A stretch of DNA of 64,000 nt from Hofstenia miamia. Lineage: Eukaryota; Xenacoelomorpha; Acoela. The stretch's first letter is position 1. Every line of letters begins with the position of its first letter. The position numbers and the translations under genes were made by a program. The stretch covers positions 4,030,121 to 4,094,120 of the forward strand of contig SCFE01000005.1 of assembly GCA_004352715.1 (NCBI GenBank), read 5' to 3'. Below, one piece after another: positions 23,179-35,243 of this stretch. The notes below the pieces were generated by a model. It did not search any database. It had not been told where the DNA came from and saw nothing but the letters and a program-made list of their open reading frames with translations.

Positions 23179-24342
23179 CATAGGTGTAAACCGGTCGGAA
23201 AATGGTCGACCCGACCGGTACTGGTGCCAACTGAAACCGGTTGACCGGCCGGTCTGACCGGCAGAACTTTTTTCAAAGTCTAATTAAATATTTACATGAA
23301 AAATGCTCTATATATATATATATATCTGAATAGCATCAATAAATTAACACAACTATGGACTCCTAGATTATTACAATATAATAATCTAGGAGTGCATGAC
23401 ACAACACGTATACACAAAAGTACATAAATTAAAAAAACAAATCTCCACACTTTGATTGAATTAGTATAGTACTACTTTAATAACGAGTTATCGTATTGTC
23501 ATCATTATACAGTTTGTATTCTAGCAATGATCTACCAGAAATATATTTTTGCTTAGGGAAGATTATTAAATGCTTTTTAAGGGATTATATTTTTTAATGT
23601 CAGTAGGGTATTCAATATTACGAGCTGTTTTGGAAAGAGAATCGACCTAGAAATGTTTAAATTTAAAGAATGAGGTAACTTCAATTTTCATAAAATTCCT
23701 CTATCAAAACTTAGTCAATCAAATTGTAAGTCGACGTTGCAATTTAGGTTTTCTACCTTAGAAGAATTAAAAGTAATTGTACGAAATTTAGACGTTAATA
23801 AATCTTCAGATTCGACTCATTTACCTTTCTTTATATTTAAGAATTTTTTTTTATCTATTTAGCGACCACATATTTTTTGCACTTAATCAATGCATCGTTG
23901 AAAATGAATTTCCGGAGATTGAAAAAATCAGATGTAACACTTTTATATAAAAATGGAGATCCCTTTAGTGCTAAAAATTATAGGCCAATCTGAATAACGC
24001 AACCTTTTAGTAAATTATTTGAAAAAATACTGCACATACAAATCGACCAACTCCTTTACAAGTGATGCAATTATGTCAATTACTGAAAAAATATCCTCTA
24101 GTAAGTCTCAATTTTTATCCAGTTGCATAGAATTTTGAAATTTTGGCGATTAAACATGATGAAATTACGGATTTCATCAAAATTCAATCAAGAGAAGCTA
24201 AATCTTTTTCATTCACTCAGTGGTTATTTGACGGTTTTAGACCGGTTCAGACCGGCCGGTCATAAAATACTGACCCGGCCCGACCTGTACCGGTCTGACC
24301 AGTGCCGGTTATGCCGGTTGACCCGAACGGTTTACACCTATG
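23179..24342. mobile_element. non-autonomous hAT element
   Basis: The element is flanked by an exact 8-bp duplication, CTTTCACG (23171-23178 and 24343-24350). Terminal inverted repeats start CATAGGTGTAAACCG at both ends. Subterminal regions (23190-23265 and 24238-24330) are crowded with ACCGGT/CCGGTC motifs, far more G+C-rich than the surroundings, as is common where hAT transposase binds. No hAT transposase is inside; the centre holds a reverse-transcriptase fragment instead. Confidence 0.92.
23690..24130 (+). pseudogene. non-LTR reverse-transcriptase fragment inside the hAT element
   Basis: Plus-strand pieces read LEELKVIVRNLDVNKSS (the region before RT block 1) and KKSDVTLLYKNGDPFSAKNYRPI then QPFSKLFEKIL (RT fingers, NYRPIS motif). 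Stops and shifts separate them. It is either a nested insertion or captured sequence carried by the hAT element. Confidence 0.75.
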
Positions 24343-24639
24343 CTTTCACGTACCACCAAATGGTTGTTTTAAGAACAACGTTAATCAATTAAAAAAAAGA
24401 TTATTAAGAACACGTATTAAACTTAACATTATATTTACATATATTTAAAAAACAGCAAATAAACAATTTGAAAGAGAACTGTTTGTACCATTTAGAAAAG
24501 AAGTGAAGTTAAATATCTATGTTTAGAGGTGCTTTTTACAATATATAATACTGTTTACAACTCTAAATAGCGTCAAACAATAGAAATATACTAACAAAAC
24601 ACATACAAAGATATTTACAAAAAAATTACAACTACTAGC

Positions 24640-25260
24640 TTGGGCTATGGCGAATTTAGGCTAGATGCGGTCTATTGAATAATCACTATTATAAAATTTA
24701 AAACCTCGCCATTTGTATTCAAGCCTTTCCTTTGTATAACTACAGAAATATTATTTAATTTCGTTTTTGAATACTCTTAATTTATTTGTTTTATAGATTT
24801 AGGTAAATTATTCCATATTTTTATTGATGTGTTGAGAAATGAATTTTTCATTATTTTCTTGCTATATAGAAGAGCCTTAATTTTTAGAGTCAATGATTAT
24901 GTCTAAGCCATATTTTAGAGGATAGAAAACTGGATTTGTGGTATGGAACAATATTATTAAATATTTAAAAAAAGTAGTTAATGTTTTTATAAATAATGCA
25001 TTGTGGATTTAGAAAAGTTTTTGTTAATTTCTTGATTTCTGTATATAAATGATTAACTCCTATTTGTATAGCGCATTTTATTGAAATAGCAATTTTCTTA
25101 ATACTACTAGTTATTTGTTTTATAAAATTAAGTTGAGAATAAAAAATGATACCTAAATATTTAAAAGAATTAACTTGTTCTATGTATGTTTCATTAAATT
25201 TCAATTTAAATTGTGAACTATTTGTAGAATTATTGTTAGCTTTAGGTCTAATTAACGACT
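24640..25260 (-). pseudogene. non-LTR retrotransposon fragment, thumb region
   Basis: On the minus strand, VNSFKYLGIIFYSQLNF is the YLGv motif that follows the palm domain in non-LTR reverse transcriptases. It is followed by a helical thumb-like stretch to about 24965 and decayed sequence beyond. Confidence 0.7.
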
Positions 25261-26663
25261 AGTGATCGTAGCTAATGACATCCACTTCAAAAATCAGAGA
25301 ATAATTATTGCTATTATTACTGCTTTTTCATCTCATAAATACTTCTGCATCAAACTATATTAGTAAAAGATAAACAACTTGTCAAAAATTATTTTTCAAA
25401 ATTCTGCTTTCCAAAATGAACTATCAGATTGATTCTTCAACAGAATAAATGGGAAAGTGTGCAATGATAAGAAAAATAGTATAATCATGTACATACACAT
25501 GATATTCATTTTGGATATCACATGGAAATTTTCATGGGGTGGGGATCCCAATTCTGTCTCGTGGACAAGCCTGTAGTTTTTGTGTTGAGGCAGAAATCTG
25601 TTACTTACCGAATAGAAAAGGGCAAATTATTTGCAATTTACATATTAAAACTCATAGACTTCGAATTTGTCACTCTTCGACGAAAAGAAATTTGTACAAT
25701 CTAGTTGCGTCTTAGTTTTCTAAGGCATAGCAATTTGAAATTGGTTATTAAATATGGAGTGAAGAATTTACGGCGTAATCCACCGTGCAAAAATATTTAT
25801 CCCGAAGCAACAGTATTAGGCTAAAAATATGTCCGGAGCCAATGTTTTTGTCGTACTCTTACAGATTTGCCAATTTACTGATTTTATTCACTGAAGACCA
25901 CGTTTTCTTTTGAAAGTTGTCAAGTTCAACATTTGTTTTGTGCTCGAATTTACTGTTTGCGAAAAACTAGCTGTCGGTGTTTTATTAGGCGAAACCAATC
26001 GCTGTTAGAAGTCTCTTAAACGAGCGATCTCATTTTATAGCGAGAAACAATACAGGCAATTTGAGTTTGATTAGCAAAATTTCTTTTTGCAGACTGTATA
26101 CACAAATGACCTGTGGCAGATTATCAAAGTTTTTATTGAAATAAGCAAAGTAACAATTTTTTTGCGAAAAGCAAATTTGTCTAGAAGCTGCCTTTTTCAA
26201 AATCGGTTTTACTGTACAAAAATAATTGATGAACTAATAATTAGTTTCTTAACCTACCCAGCTTTGGTCTAGCAAATCGGAAAATTAAAAAATGGTTTGA
26301 CAAGGATCTTAAAAATTGTCATAAAATGGGCTGAAATAGTAATGATTTAAATGTGTTGTGCAAGATTCGGATCAGACTTGAGGCAAAATTTTCTGCTCAT
26401 GTCCTTTTCTGGTTTTATCTGTGGGAATGGTTATAGAAATCTAAAAATTGATGATTATAATCAATTCATCTCATGTATATCATCAATTCATCTTGTATTA
26501 TGTATATTTTCCGTAACTGCTTGTATGACAATATAATTGCTTTGATCATTGTATATGATAAGGGAAATACCGCTAGATTGAAAAGATAGCATTTTAACGA
26601 ACAGTTAGAGTGAGTGCTCATGATATCGTGCCTTGTCAAAACATTATCTTAGAAAATCCGTGT
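25261..26663. other. no supported feature
   Basis: Short open stretches (25522-25704, 26087-26272, 26351-26536) are without motifs or credible splice signals. Confidence 0.4.
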
Positions 26664-26671
26664 TTTGCTGT

Positions 26672-27020
26672 CAGGGTTGGCATGTTTTAAACAGGACATG
26701 TTTAAAACAACAGTTGTTTGCTTTGTTTTTTTAAGTGATTTTTTTCAAATTTATATAAGAAAGCTTGGAGTATAATTTTTGAGTTTCATAAATTTTTACT
26801 TTTACAACCGATTGTTACTGAAAAAATAGCAAAACTATGTGTTTTGTTTACGTGTATGAAACGAAAAATGAATGTTGATAAGGTTATCTTAATTCAACGT
26901 TTGCTACTATATGTTTTTTATTAAAATTTTCGTACCTTGAGCTGATTCTGTCTAAAAACAAAAAACATTGTTTTAAATATTTAATAGTTTTTTGCAAAAA
27001 AATACACTTTGCCAAACCTG
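26672..27020. mobile_element. hAT-type MITE
   Basis: Left end CAGGGTTGGCATG and right end (reverse complement) CAGGTTTGGCAAAG agree at 10 of the first 11 bases. The 8-bp flanks TTTGCTGT and TTTTCTCT agree at six of eight, consistent with an aged hAT target duplication. No coding content. Confidence 0.6.
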
Positions 27021-27533
27021 TTTTCTCTGCCGAGATTAACACCCACAATACTGTCATTCCACTCCACCTTAGGTGGAACCAGTGCTCTAGAATTTCAATT
27101 CTAGATTCAACACCCGATATATTATTCATTGCGTAATATAACCTAGTATTTAACTAAGTCTAGTTCTGAATTTTAAACATTTTTATATTTTGGGTGTCAC
27201 CGCAGACTTAAGCGTGTGCAAAAAATTGACGTTGTCGATTAAACAAAATATACTGATATCAGATTGATTTATCGACATACAATTTCAAGAAAAATGTGGC
27301 AAACTGATTTTGAAATTTAATACTTAAAGAACATTATCCATAAATCATTATATACTTGAACAGGCGATAACATATAGCAAAGTAAAGTGTACCATCATAC
27401 AATTAGGAAACACGATGACTTCATCAGCAAAGAAGTTAGGCTTACATATGCAAATGTATTTGTCTTCAATGAATTCACAAATACCTGTATTTGGATCGGA
27501 ACAATAATAGCATGCATATATCTAAACAGGTTT

Positions 27534-27653
27534 CAGGTTTATCTTAAATGTGATATACCTTTTCTCTATCGGGCGCCGCCTCTATTTGATGAAGGCAGAA
27601 AATGGCAGAGACTAAAAATGATGCGTAGTTACGGTGCGACATTCGTCGAATAA
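27534..27653 (+). CDS. possible terminal exon, family unknown
   Basis: After a TTTCAG acceptor-like site the frame reads to a TAA at 27651-27653, including LYRAPPLFDEGRKWQRLKMM. Local G+C is raised compared with flanks, as in the supported exons here. No family is recognised and no partner exon was found, so this could also be transposon-derived. Confidence 0.25.
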   Translation, partial: QVYLKCDIPFLYRAPPLFDEGRKWQRLKMMRSYGATFVE

Positions 27654-27889
27654 ATTCCCACATTTTTGTCAAGTGAAATTTAACTTTATTCGTGCAAGAT
27701 TTCAACTAATTTATAGATGGATTCAAATTTGTACTGTTGTTGTAATATCTTGCCAATGTATATTTTCGCAAGCTGATTTTCACAAATTTAGTTATTTACT
27801 AAATGTAAGGAACTTGCGGCATGGAATGCTAGCTACTTCAAACATCGTAAGGTAGTTTTCAAAGTGAATGGATGATGTGGTCCTACCAT

Positions 27890-28085
27890 AACTGCATATC
27901 GAGGGCTACCTTAACGTTCATCTGCTGGTCCTCTTCTCTTTACAGTCTTTCTATCCGATTTCAAACTTCCACAACTAACAATGAAATTCGCCGACGATGT
28001 TCAGTGTTGAACAGTAATCGATTCTAACTATCAACACTATATCCCAGAAGACACCATGGTAAGCTGGTGCAACGACAGCCATATG
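27890..28085 (+). pseudogene. non-LTR reverse-transcriptase palm fragment
   Basis: The sequence encodes RGLP-stop-RSSAGPLLFTVFLSD, where TAA replaces the glutamine of the GLPQ motif. LTMKFADDVQC follows, with catalytic FADD at 27987-27998. Only this block survives. A mariner fragment on the other strand begins within a few bases. Confidence 0.75.
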
Positions 28086-28088
28086 ACG

Positions 28089-28440
28089 CTATTCTCTTCG
28101 AATCTTGTTCAGAAAGACCTTTTGAAAAGTTTCATGTGTTATCGAAGTAATGAAATCACGAATAGCTTCTTTGAGTTGATCTATTATTGTAGGTCTGTCT
28201 TTATAAACACAACCTTTAGCTGCCCCTAAAACATAAAAATCTGGCGGGGTCAAATCAGGCGAACGAGGCGGCCAAATATCCCTTGAAATTACACGTTCAT
28301 CAAAGACATTTTTTAAGAATCGCACAATGTGAACCGTTGCTATATCTTGCTGGAAGTACCCGTAACGTTTCTCATTGTTGGTAAGTTGTGCAAAGTAAAC
28401 AGAGACAAAATAAGGTCACGATACCTTTCAGAATTTATTG
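28089..28440 (-). pseudogene. mariner (DD34D-type) transposase fragment
   Basis: Minus-strand frame NEKRYGYFQQDIATVH followed by WPPRSPDLTPPDFYVLG. The aspartate of QQD and that of PPDF are separated by 34 residues, the spacing that defines mariner DD34D transposases. The frame ends at TAG/TGA near 28089. A frameshift near 28378 separates the upstream part. N-terminal half and inverted repeats are absent. Confidence 0.8.
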
Positions 28441-30087
28441 TCTTCTCATTAACACATTAATTAATTAATTTAATGTAGGTTAATTAAATGAGTTTAGTTT
28501 ACATAAAATGAATTTTCACTGCGGAGAGACTTTCCGAACGCATTGTATTATGTAATCCGACAATGGCAGGAAATATTGTACTACTTAATACATTAAATGT
28601 TATGGCAAATCAAGCAAACTCTTTTAAAATAGATAATCTAAGCTTACTTAGTTTTAGAAATTGATCACGTCTTACTTCGTTTTTTTTGTTGTATTTTTCT
28701 TTTTAACGTTTAAGGTACTGTACTGGTAGTAGGAGTTACGGTAACGGTACTAAAATTTTTTACTTTTACTAAAATATTGCAAGGACTAATGTCTAAATAT
28801 AAATTATTTTTCTAGTTATACACATATTGTTCTAAAAAACTATTATTTTTACTGCTATCTTCATCGAAAAATTTGCTTCAGAACGTCAAGTCAGAATGAC
28901 TTTCTCAATATGTTCAGTTCATCATTGCATTTTACCACTATCCTGGCAAATATTGCCGTTGTTGTGATTTTGGAATAAATTTATCAAATTTTTTGGTATT
29001 ACAATCAATTTGCTGACATCAGAGCTCCAGGATATCCTATTAATACATATGTAAGGGATATTAATGCTAAAAAAAATTAGAAAGAAATAATATTAAATTT
29101 AATAAGCTCATCATGAGCCGTCAAATATTGCCTTGGCCGACTGGTGTCGTCCAGGCGGGGTATTGGGAATAGTTTTCAATTAGCAATAAACACGCCTCGG
29201 TTAAAACCTCATCAGCTATGTTACTGCCTCTGCGCAAAGACAATTGTAATAAGAATTCATTTGGTTATAAATAGTAGCAATTTTATCAATATAATCGATT
29301 TAATAAATTTTTTACATGATGTTAACTTTTATTAGTTCAAAATTTTTTTATTTCAGTTTAAAAGTGGTTAATAAGCCTAGTAACGAATTAAAATACTATT
29401 AGACAAGTATACATTTCTTACTAATTAGTTATGAATAAATTATTCTTAATTTTAGAAATTTTAATTGCGACCTCTTGCGGCAATTTGTTTTTCTCTGTAG
29501 TTTACCATACTATACCATAGTGGCCATGTGTCTCTAAATATCTTAAAAGTATAGAAATTTGCATATTTTTAGGAAATTATGCCTACTATAACACGACATT
29601 ACTTTGAAAACTGTGTGGCTGTCTCAATATCTTTAATTGTCAATCATGAAGCTTTTGTACTGGATTTATTAATGCTATTTAGGCTTCGTTATGAATTCGC
29701 ATAACCAAAATTATATCCCGAAGAGAAATAATGCAATCGAATTCCCCTCCACAACTTTTAATTAAATTTTCATATTCATTAATATCATAGATTTCTGATT
29801 TGCGCTAAAATCAAAAAATAGCGAGGGCAATTGATACTAGTCATTTTCTTTGAAAGTGTATTGCCTTTGTGGTGACTAGCGATGGGCCACTTGAGAAGCG
29901 TTATTGACTAATTTCATTTGCAGGGCAAATAGCATTCTAGGCGATTGCTTCTGCTAATAACAGAAAACTCTATTCTCATTTTTCTTTCTGTTTAGTTTCG
30001 ATTCTAAGTCAAAACCGTGGTACTCCTGCACATTGCATTATATAACAATAGATGTCTTGATTCTACATTACAACATAAACATATAGG
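28441..30087. other. no supported feature
   Basis: AT-rich DNA without recognisable coding, RNA or repeat boundaries. Confidence 0.4.
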
Positions 30088-30094
30088 TGTGTAA

Positions 30095-32345
30095 GAGATG
30101 GGCATCGGATACCCGACTTTAACCGACCCGACGTCGGTTATCAAGTCGAGTCGGGTCGGGTACAATAATTTGTATTTTGTTCAGGTCAGGGTAAACTCAG
30201 TGAGCAGTCTGCGTCGAGTAACTGTCGGATATATAAACTGGATAAAATGCAAGATTAACAAATTTTTTACATAGAAAATGTCTGCACTAATTATACAATT
30301 TTTTAAATTATGCTTTTATCATAGATAGATGGATAGATAGATATTTTTCGCTCTAATTCTTGTACAAAACTAAATTTATGTAGATCAACCAATTGTACAA
30401 TAAACGCTCAAGTTCAATGATAACTAATAGAAATCGTGGTAGCACTCCGTCGTTTATGTACTTGTAAGCACACGGGAAAATTGTCCGTTTGTACATTACT
30501 GATTTGAACAGTGGAGTTCTATAATTTTGTCTGGTAGCAGAATAAAGACTAACTGCGTCTTGAAATTGAATATGAAGTGGATGAGTGGAATCTCTTTGAA
30601 TATGTTGCACAGTATTGGTAAATTGCTGACAAAATATACAATTGACTTTCTCCACTAGGAGAGCTTTATCAACTTTAGCTGTCATTGAGAACAATTTGAT
30701 CGGTTTTCTTAAGATCCTCTTTTGTTTTTCTGTAAGGGCGGGGACCCTTATTTCAGCTCCGTATAGGTACAACGGGAGTATATATGAGCTGAGTATAGTG
30801 ATTCTGTTTTTGTGTTTAAGAAATGGCATTATAAATATCATTCTTTTTATAATATAATAAAGTTTTTTAATAAGATGTATTACATGTTGGCGGGTCTCAG
30901 TGTAAATTATTTTCAATTATTAAGCCTAGATATTTAACTTATTTCACATTTGGAACCTTTTCGCTCATAATTGAAACAGCACTTGAAATGATCTCACAAT
31001 ATCTTATCGTTAACATTATGACGTGCGAACGTTAACTCTTGGTATTTTTAGAAATGAGATACAAATTTTTCTGTACTGATACCCACGAAACATCTTCTGC
31101 AATTTGCACATCACGGGAGTTGTTTATTGAAATTTCATACAAAGTGCGTGTATCATCGGAATACTTGGATATATCCATAGTTACTCCATCCAAATCATAA
31201 ACATCATTGCTTATCGTATTGGTTTCATCTGTGAACAGTGGACCACTCATTGGACCACCTTTTGGGACACTCACTACTACATCTATAGGTTTTGAATAGT
31301 TATTAAACGAAATCTTGCTGCGGTGATTCCAGTTACTCATGTTGCAACCAGGTATAACCATGCTGCAAACCATGGCGATAATTTTTTCATGCGATCCAAT
31401 ATACTATTCTGCAAAACACTATTGAACACCGACGAATAGTCTAAAAACAGCGCTTTTACAATTGTTGTTTCGTCAGAATTAGCACATTTTCAATAAAATC
31501 GATAGTGCATATGAGTGAATTAGTGCTTGACCTATTTTTCTTATAGGGGTATTGGTTGTTGTCAGTAGTTTCTACAGGCATCTTCAGATACTCTTTCAAC
31601 CCAATTTTGTCAAGCATTCGCGCATATATTGGTGTTAGAGTGATAGGTCTAAATTGCTTAAAATTTGTTGGTACTGCATTGAATGTTTTAGGAACTGAAT
31701 TAACCACAGCTCTTTTGAAGACATCAAGGTATGTTACGGAATTGAAACTTTGTTGAAATATAGGTGTATATAGTGTGCTCAATTGTAACGAAAAATTCTT
31801 GAACAGCCAGGCAGGTAAAACGCTTAGACCAGAAGCAGTATACGTATTGATCGACCTAAATATCCTGTTCACGTCTTCTTTCAAAATTGTTGGTGTCACA
31901 ATCTCGTCAATTTGAGGCAACTCAAAAACTAACGTCCTTTACTATATCGTCGTTAAAACGGGTAAAAAATTAATTCATTTCATCGGCTAAATCTGTAGTT
32001 AAATGAATTCGCTCTTCCTTTGGTTTTGTGTGCTGTCTTAACTCTAAACAATTTATCTTTGGTCATTGTCTGTAGCTGTGGTTCCCTTAATTGTCTAACA
32101 AGAGCATTTATCTACCGCTGTATGCAGTTTCTTTTTGCCATTGTGATTCTCCGTTTAACTTTGTGCTTAACCTTTACAAGTTGATTTATACCGTTATATC
32201 TGGTTAGTATTTTTTCGTTTACAATTGATGTACATTCTTATATTGAGTATTTAGTTTTCTTCGGGTTAGGTAGGGTAAGTAAATTGATTTTCGGGTTGAG
32301 TCGGTTCGGTTGATCCATTTTTTCGGGTCGGGTAAAGTTATTTTA
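30095..32345. mobile_element. probable hAT shell with a non-LTR element inside, right end lost
   Basis: The left part (30098-30240) starts GATGGGCATCGGATACCC and is packed with CGACCCGAC/GTCGGGT motifs. The right part (32262-32338) has the inverse style, with repeated TTCGGGT. Such dense G+C subterminal motifs match the architecture of the proven hAT element at 23179-24342. The right terminus is not visible because the sequence runs into an (AT)n tract at 32341-32367. Confidence 0.5.
30320..32255 (-). mobile_element. non-LTR retrotransposon, decayed
   Basis: Minus-strand order: linker KVKHKVKRRITMAKRNC (about 32200-32100); fingers with ASGLSVLPAWLFKNF and FKQFRPITLTPIYARMLDKI (31920-31456); palm with GGPMSGPLF and KYSDDTRTLYE (31373-31032); and C-terminal ITILSSYILPLYLYGAEI (30916-30353). 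The 3' tail is a TCTA/TAGA microsatellite at about 30321-30344. No endonuclease was seen. Frames shift between domains. Confidence 0.8.
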
Positions 32346-33192
32346 TATATATATATATATATATATAAAACGATGGTGGATTAAATTAGCGTTGTTGTTG
32401 TTTGTAATTTTTACAAGTTTCTTTTGAGCATCAGGTGACCCTTAGTCTGGAATTTTCCACACTACGCCACTGGTGTAACCAAACCAATTTGATGAAACAG
32501 TCACAAAGATAATGACGGCCATCAATTCTTAGTCATAATTGCTTCAGTTACAGCTTCATTTCTGTGCTATTTTTGTATGTTGATATTTATCTCATTTTTA
32601 TTGTTTTGAACACTCAATCCAGTATTGGTTTAAGCACATGTGGAATTTGGATTAAATTTGAACATATACATTGTAAAAGCTGATTTCGAAATGATTAAAA
32701 TTTGACAAGTATTTATTGTAAATTATTATTGGATTCTGATAATTGTGTAAACAGAGGAAAACAGAAAATTGTTGTCATGTTTATTGCTTTTCTAAAAAAC
32801 TTTCACGATAAACTGAGAAACCGTACTTCTGAATTTGTACATACTTCGACCGGTGTTGATGAAAACTCTTAGAGGACTTATTGGATTTGTTCATCATTGA
32901 AGTACATGACTGTTGCAAGATTCACGTCGCAGTTTACCACGAGAATTGGGTAATTATTCCGTTACTTATTAAAATATAGATGCTGATGTTGGGATTTTAG
33001 GTTTTAGGTAGTTTTACATTGATTGTTGGGAATGCATTTGATAAAAGTCTGGAAAATATCTTATGCTGTTTTCAATAACATGATTTTGTAGCGAAAACCC
33101 TAGAATTTGAATTTTCTATACAAGAATTGCATTATCACTTTACCAAAATGGTTTTATCATAGTATATTCTCAAACTATAAATACTGCACTAA
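32346..33192. other. (AT)n tract then unassigned sequence
   Basis: The dinucleotide run ends near 32367. Nothing further is recognised. Confidence 0.4.
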
Positions 33193-33200
33193 TGGTCAAA

Positions 33201-33387
33201 CAGTGGCGTACGTAGGGGGGGGGGAATATGATGGAATGTCTCTGCCACCCCGTCAGGCTTCTACATTTAAATCAAAAAATTTTTCTTAAAAAATATAAAA
33301 ATTTAAAATCTAGGATCGTGAAATGCATTTTTTAGAGTCTATGATGATGTCCCCTCCCCACATCAGAAAATACTGCATACGCCCCTG
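33201..33387. mobile_element. hAT-type MITE, same family as 485-698
   Basis: Left end CAGTGGCGTACGTAGGGG; right end GCATACGCCCCTG. Flanking 8-mers TGGTCAAA and TGGTCAAC match at seven positions. The interior shares AAAATCTAGGATCGTGAAAT with the copy at 485-698. Confidence 0.85.
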
Positions 33388-33395
33388 TGGTCAAC

Positions 33396-34946
33396 TAGTC
33401 ACACATTTTTAGTACTTTTTATCGTCATCTATTGATATTTGAGCATACGCTATTTATAAATGCTATTTTGAAAAACGTTGCGTGTTCGCCTACATATTAT
33501 CTGAATTTAATGCAGAAAGTAGTCGTTCCGAATATTTTTAGAGATATTTACCTTGACACATTGCATTCAAAACTTCTTTGGGGAAAATCTATCATTATAA
33601 AGTAAAATATTTAATAACTGACTTAGGTTCATTTGTAGGATTATTGGAGAGATCGAGTGCATGCATTAACATTTTTTAAATCTTAATATCTTAATTTGTA
33701 TTTCTATATGTAGAATAGGTGTATTACCGCTCGCAAGCCAAGGTGTTTCTAAAGTCCTATATTGCCATAAGTTTATTTTAGACTAAAAATTTTGTTGGCG
33801 TAATCAAAATGTACTTATTACTAATAATGATGTTTACATTGTTCGCTTGTTTAGGATATTATTCAATTTCATATGCTTGTTATTCAAATTTTGTAAATCA
33901 AATTTAATCAACTACAAAACAATGTAGCAATAAAAACTAAACAATTAATAAGAACACGTCATTAAATGCAAGTGTAAACATTTTTAAATATGTACTGGCT
34001 TTCCAGTCTAAATGATATTTGAATATCAGATTTGTTGTGTAAAGCACAGCACCTGTGAAATTGCTTTACAAGTCATTAGACCTAATGCATAAAAAATAAA
34101 AAAAAGGCATTTGGGATTCTTAGCATGTTAAAAATAGAAAATACTCTAGTCATCAGAATGTTAATATTTTTGACGAAATACATTAACGTTGTAAAGAATT
34201 AACCTTCGAGGAAAAAAATCGCGGCTTTAAGATTGGAGCGCTCTTATACTAAGGACACTCAACACCCACATCAATTGAACCTGAAACTACTTAAGCATTA
34301 CATTATGCATATCAGTGTGTAATAGTTACAAACGAATCACGAGTCGAGGCGTTTTCTAGTCACTGGCTTAATATTTTTAGAAACTCGTCACTGCGTTAAC
34401 GAATGAGGGAAAATATATCCAAATATTTTTCACACACTGTATTTGAAATAGGACTGATGATCTTGCCAGAAGTTTGCAGACAAGAACAGAGCACATCAGT
34501 ATCTTGCATTTGATAAGCTGATTTCCGTATAGATCTTTGTAAATAACTTTTTTATTTATTATTTAATCCCCAATCTTTCCGACGAGAAGCCTATTCTTCC
34601 AATAATGAAAATTTTTGATAGCTCAAAAGAATTACTTGTTTAATTGAGATAATCTCATGAAATTATAATCAGCACGTCTTATATTTATAAGATTACTGAA
34701 TACATTAGTTCAATTTCAAAACAGTATAAATATTATTGTTTTGAACTACTACAAAATTAATATCAAAATTGATTTTATACTAAAGCCAATATTTTAGATT
34801 GAATTATTGTTTGACTGCAACTGCTAGCTTAAGTATAAGAACAAAAATTACTGAGATTTTCAACCAAAATTTAGGTATAAGAATTTTAATTGGAAATTTT
34901 CGTGCGGGATCAGCGCGAAGAGATTACGTAATTATTAAAAGATGAT
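33396..34946. other. no supported feature
   Basis: AT-rich, no coding frame or repeat boundary recognised. Confidence 0.4.
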
Positions 34947-35243
34947 ATGAGTAATTCTTGCTGTCAAATGATAAACACATGGGGAAATGTACTGCACCGC
35001 AATCCTGATATGTACGGCGGAAAACCAGCGACTTTGGATTCATTTTCGTCTTCGACAAACCTTGCATGGGATGATGCATCCGAAAGTTTCGACAAAAGTA
35101 TCTACAAAAGAAAAAGATGGAAACAAAATTTAAATATATGGAAAAAAAGCAGCTGTCCATGCAGACCAAAGGACAATTTTGCACGTGGTACTGAAGACCT
35201 AAAAACAATTTCTTTAAACAAACACTACAAAACGAAATCCTAA
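34947..35243 (+). CDS. 98-residue open frame, function unknown
   Basis: An ATG-initiated frame with a hydrophilic, non-repetitive composition: NTWGNVLHRNPDMYGGKPATLD near the start (residues 9-30), a serine-rich middle, then a basic stretch SIYKRKRWKQNLNIWKKSS. There is no signal peptide or membrane segment. Local G+C is above the background, which favours coding, but the opposite strand is also open. No family is recognised. It may be a small gene or a terminal exon entered at an AAAAG just upstream. Confidence 0.3.
   Translation: MSNSCCQMINTWGNVLHRNPDMYGGKPATLDSFSSSTNLAWDDASESFDKSIYKRKRWKQNLNIWKKSSCPCRPKDNFARGTEDLKTISLNKHYKTKS

Noticed and set aside
26884-27129. 81-codon minus-strand open frame
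   Set aside because: Runs through the hAT MITE boundary at 27020; palindromic, repeat-like content.
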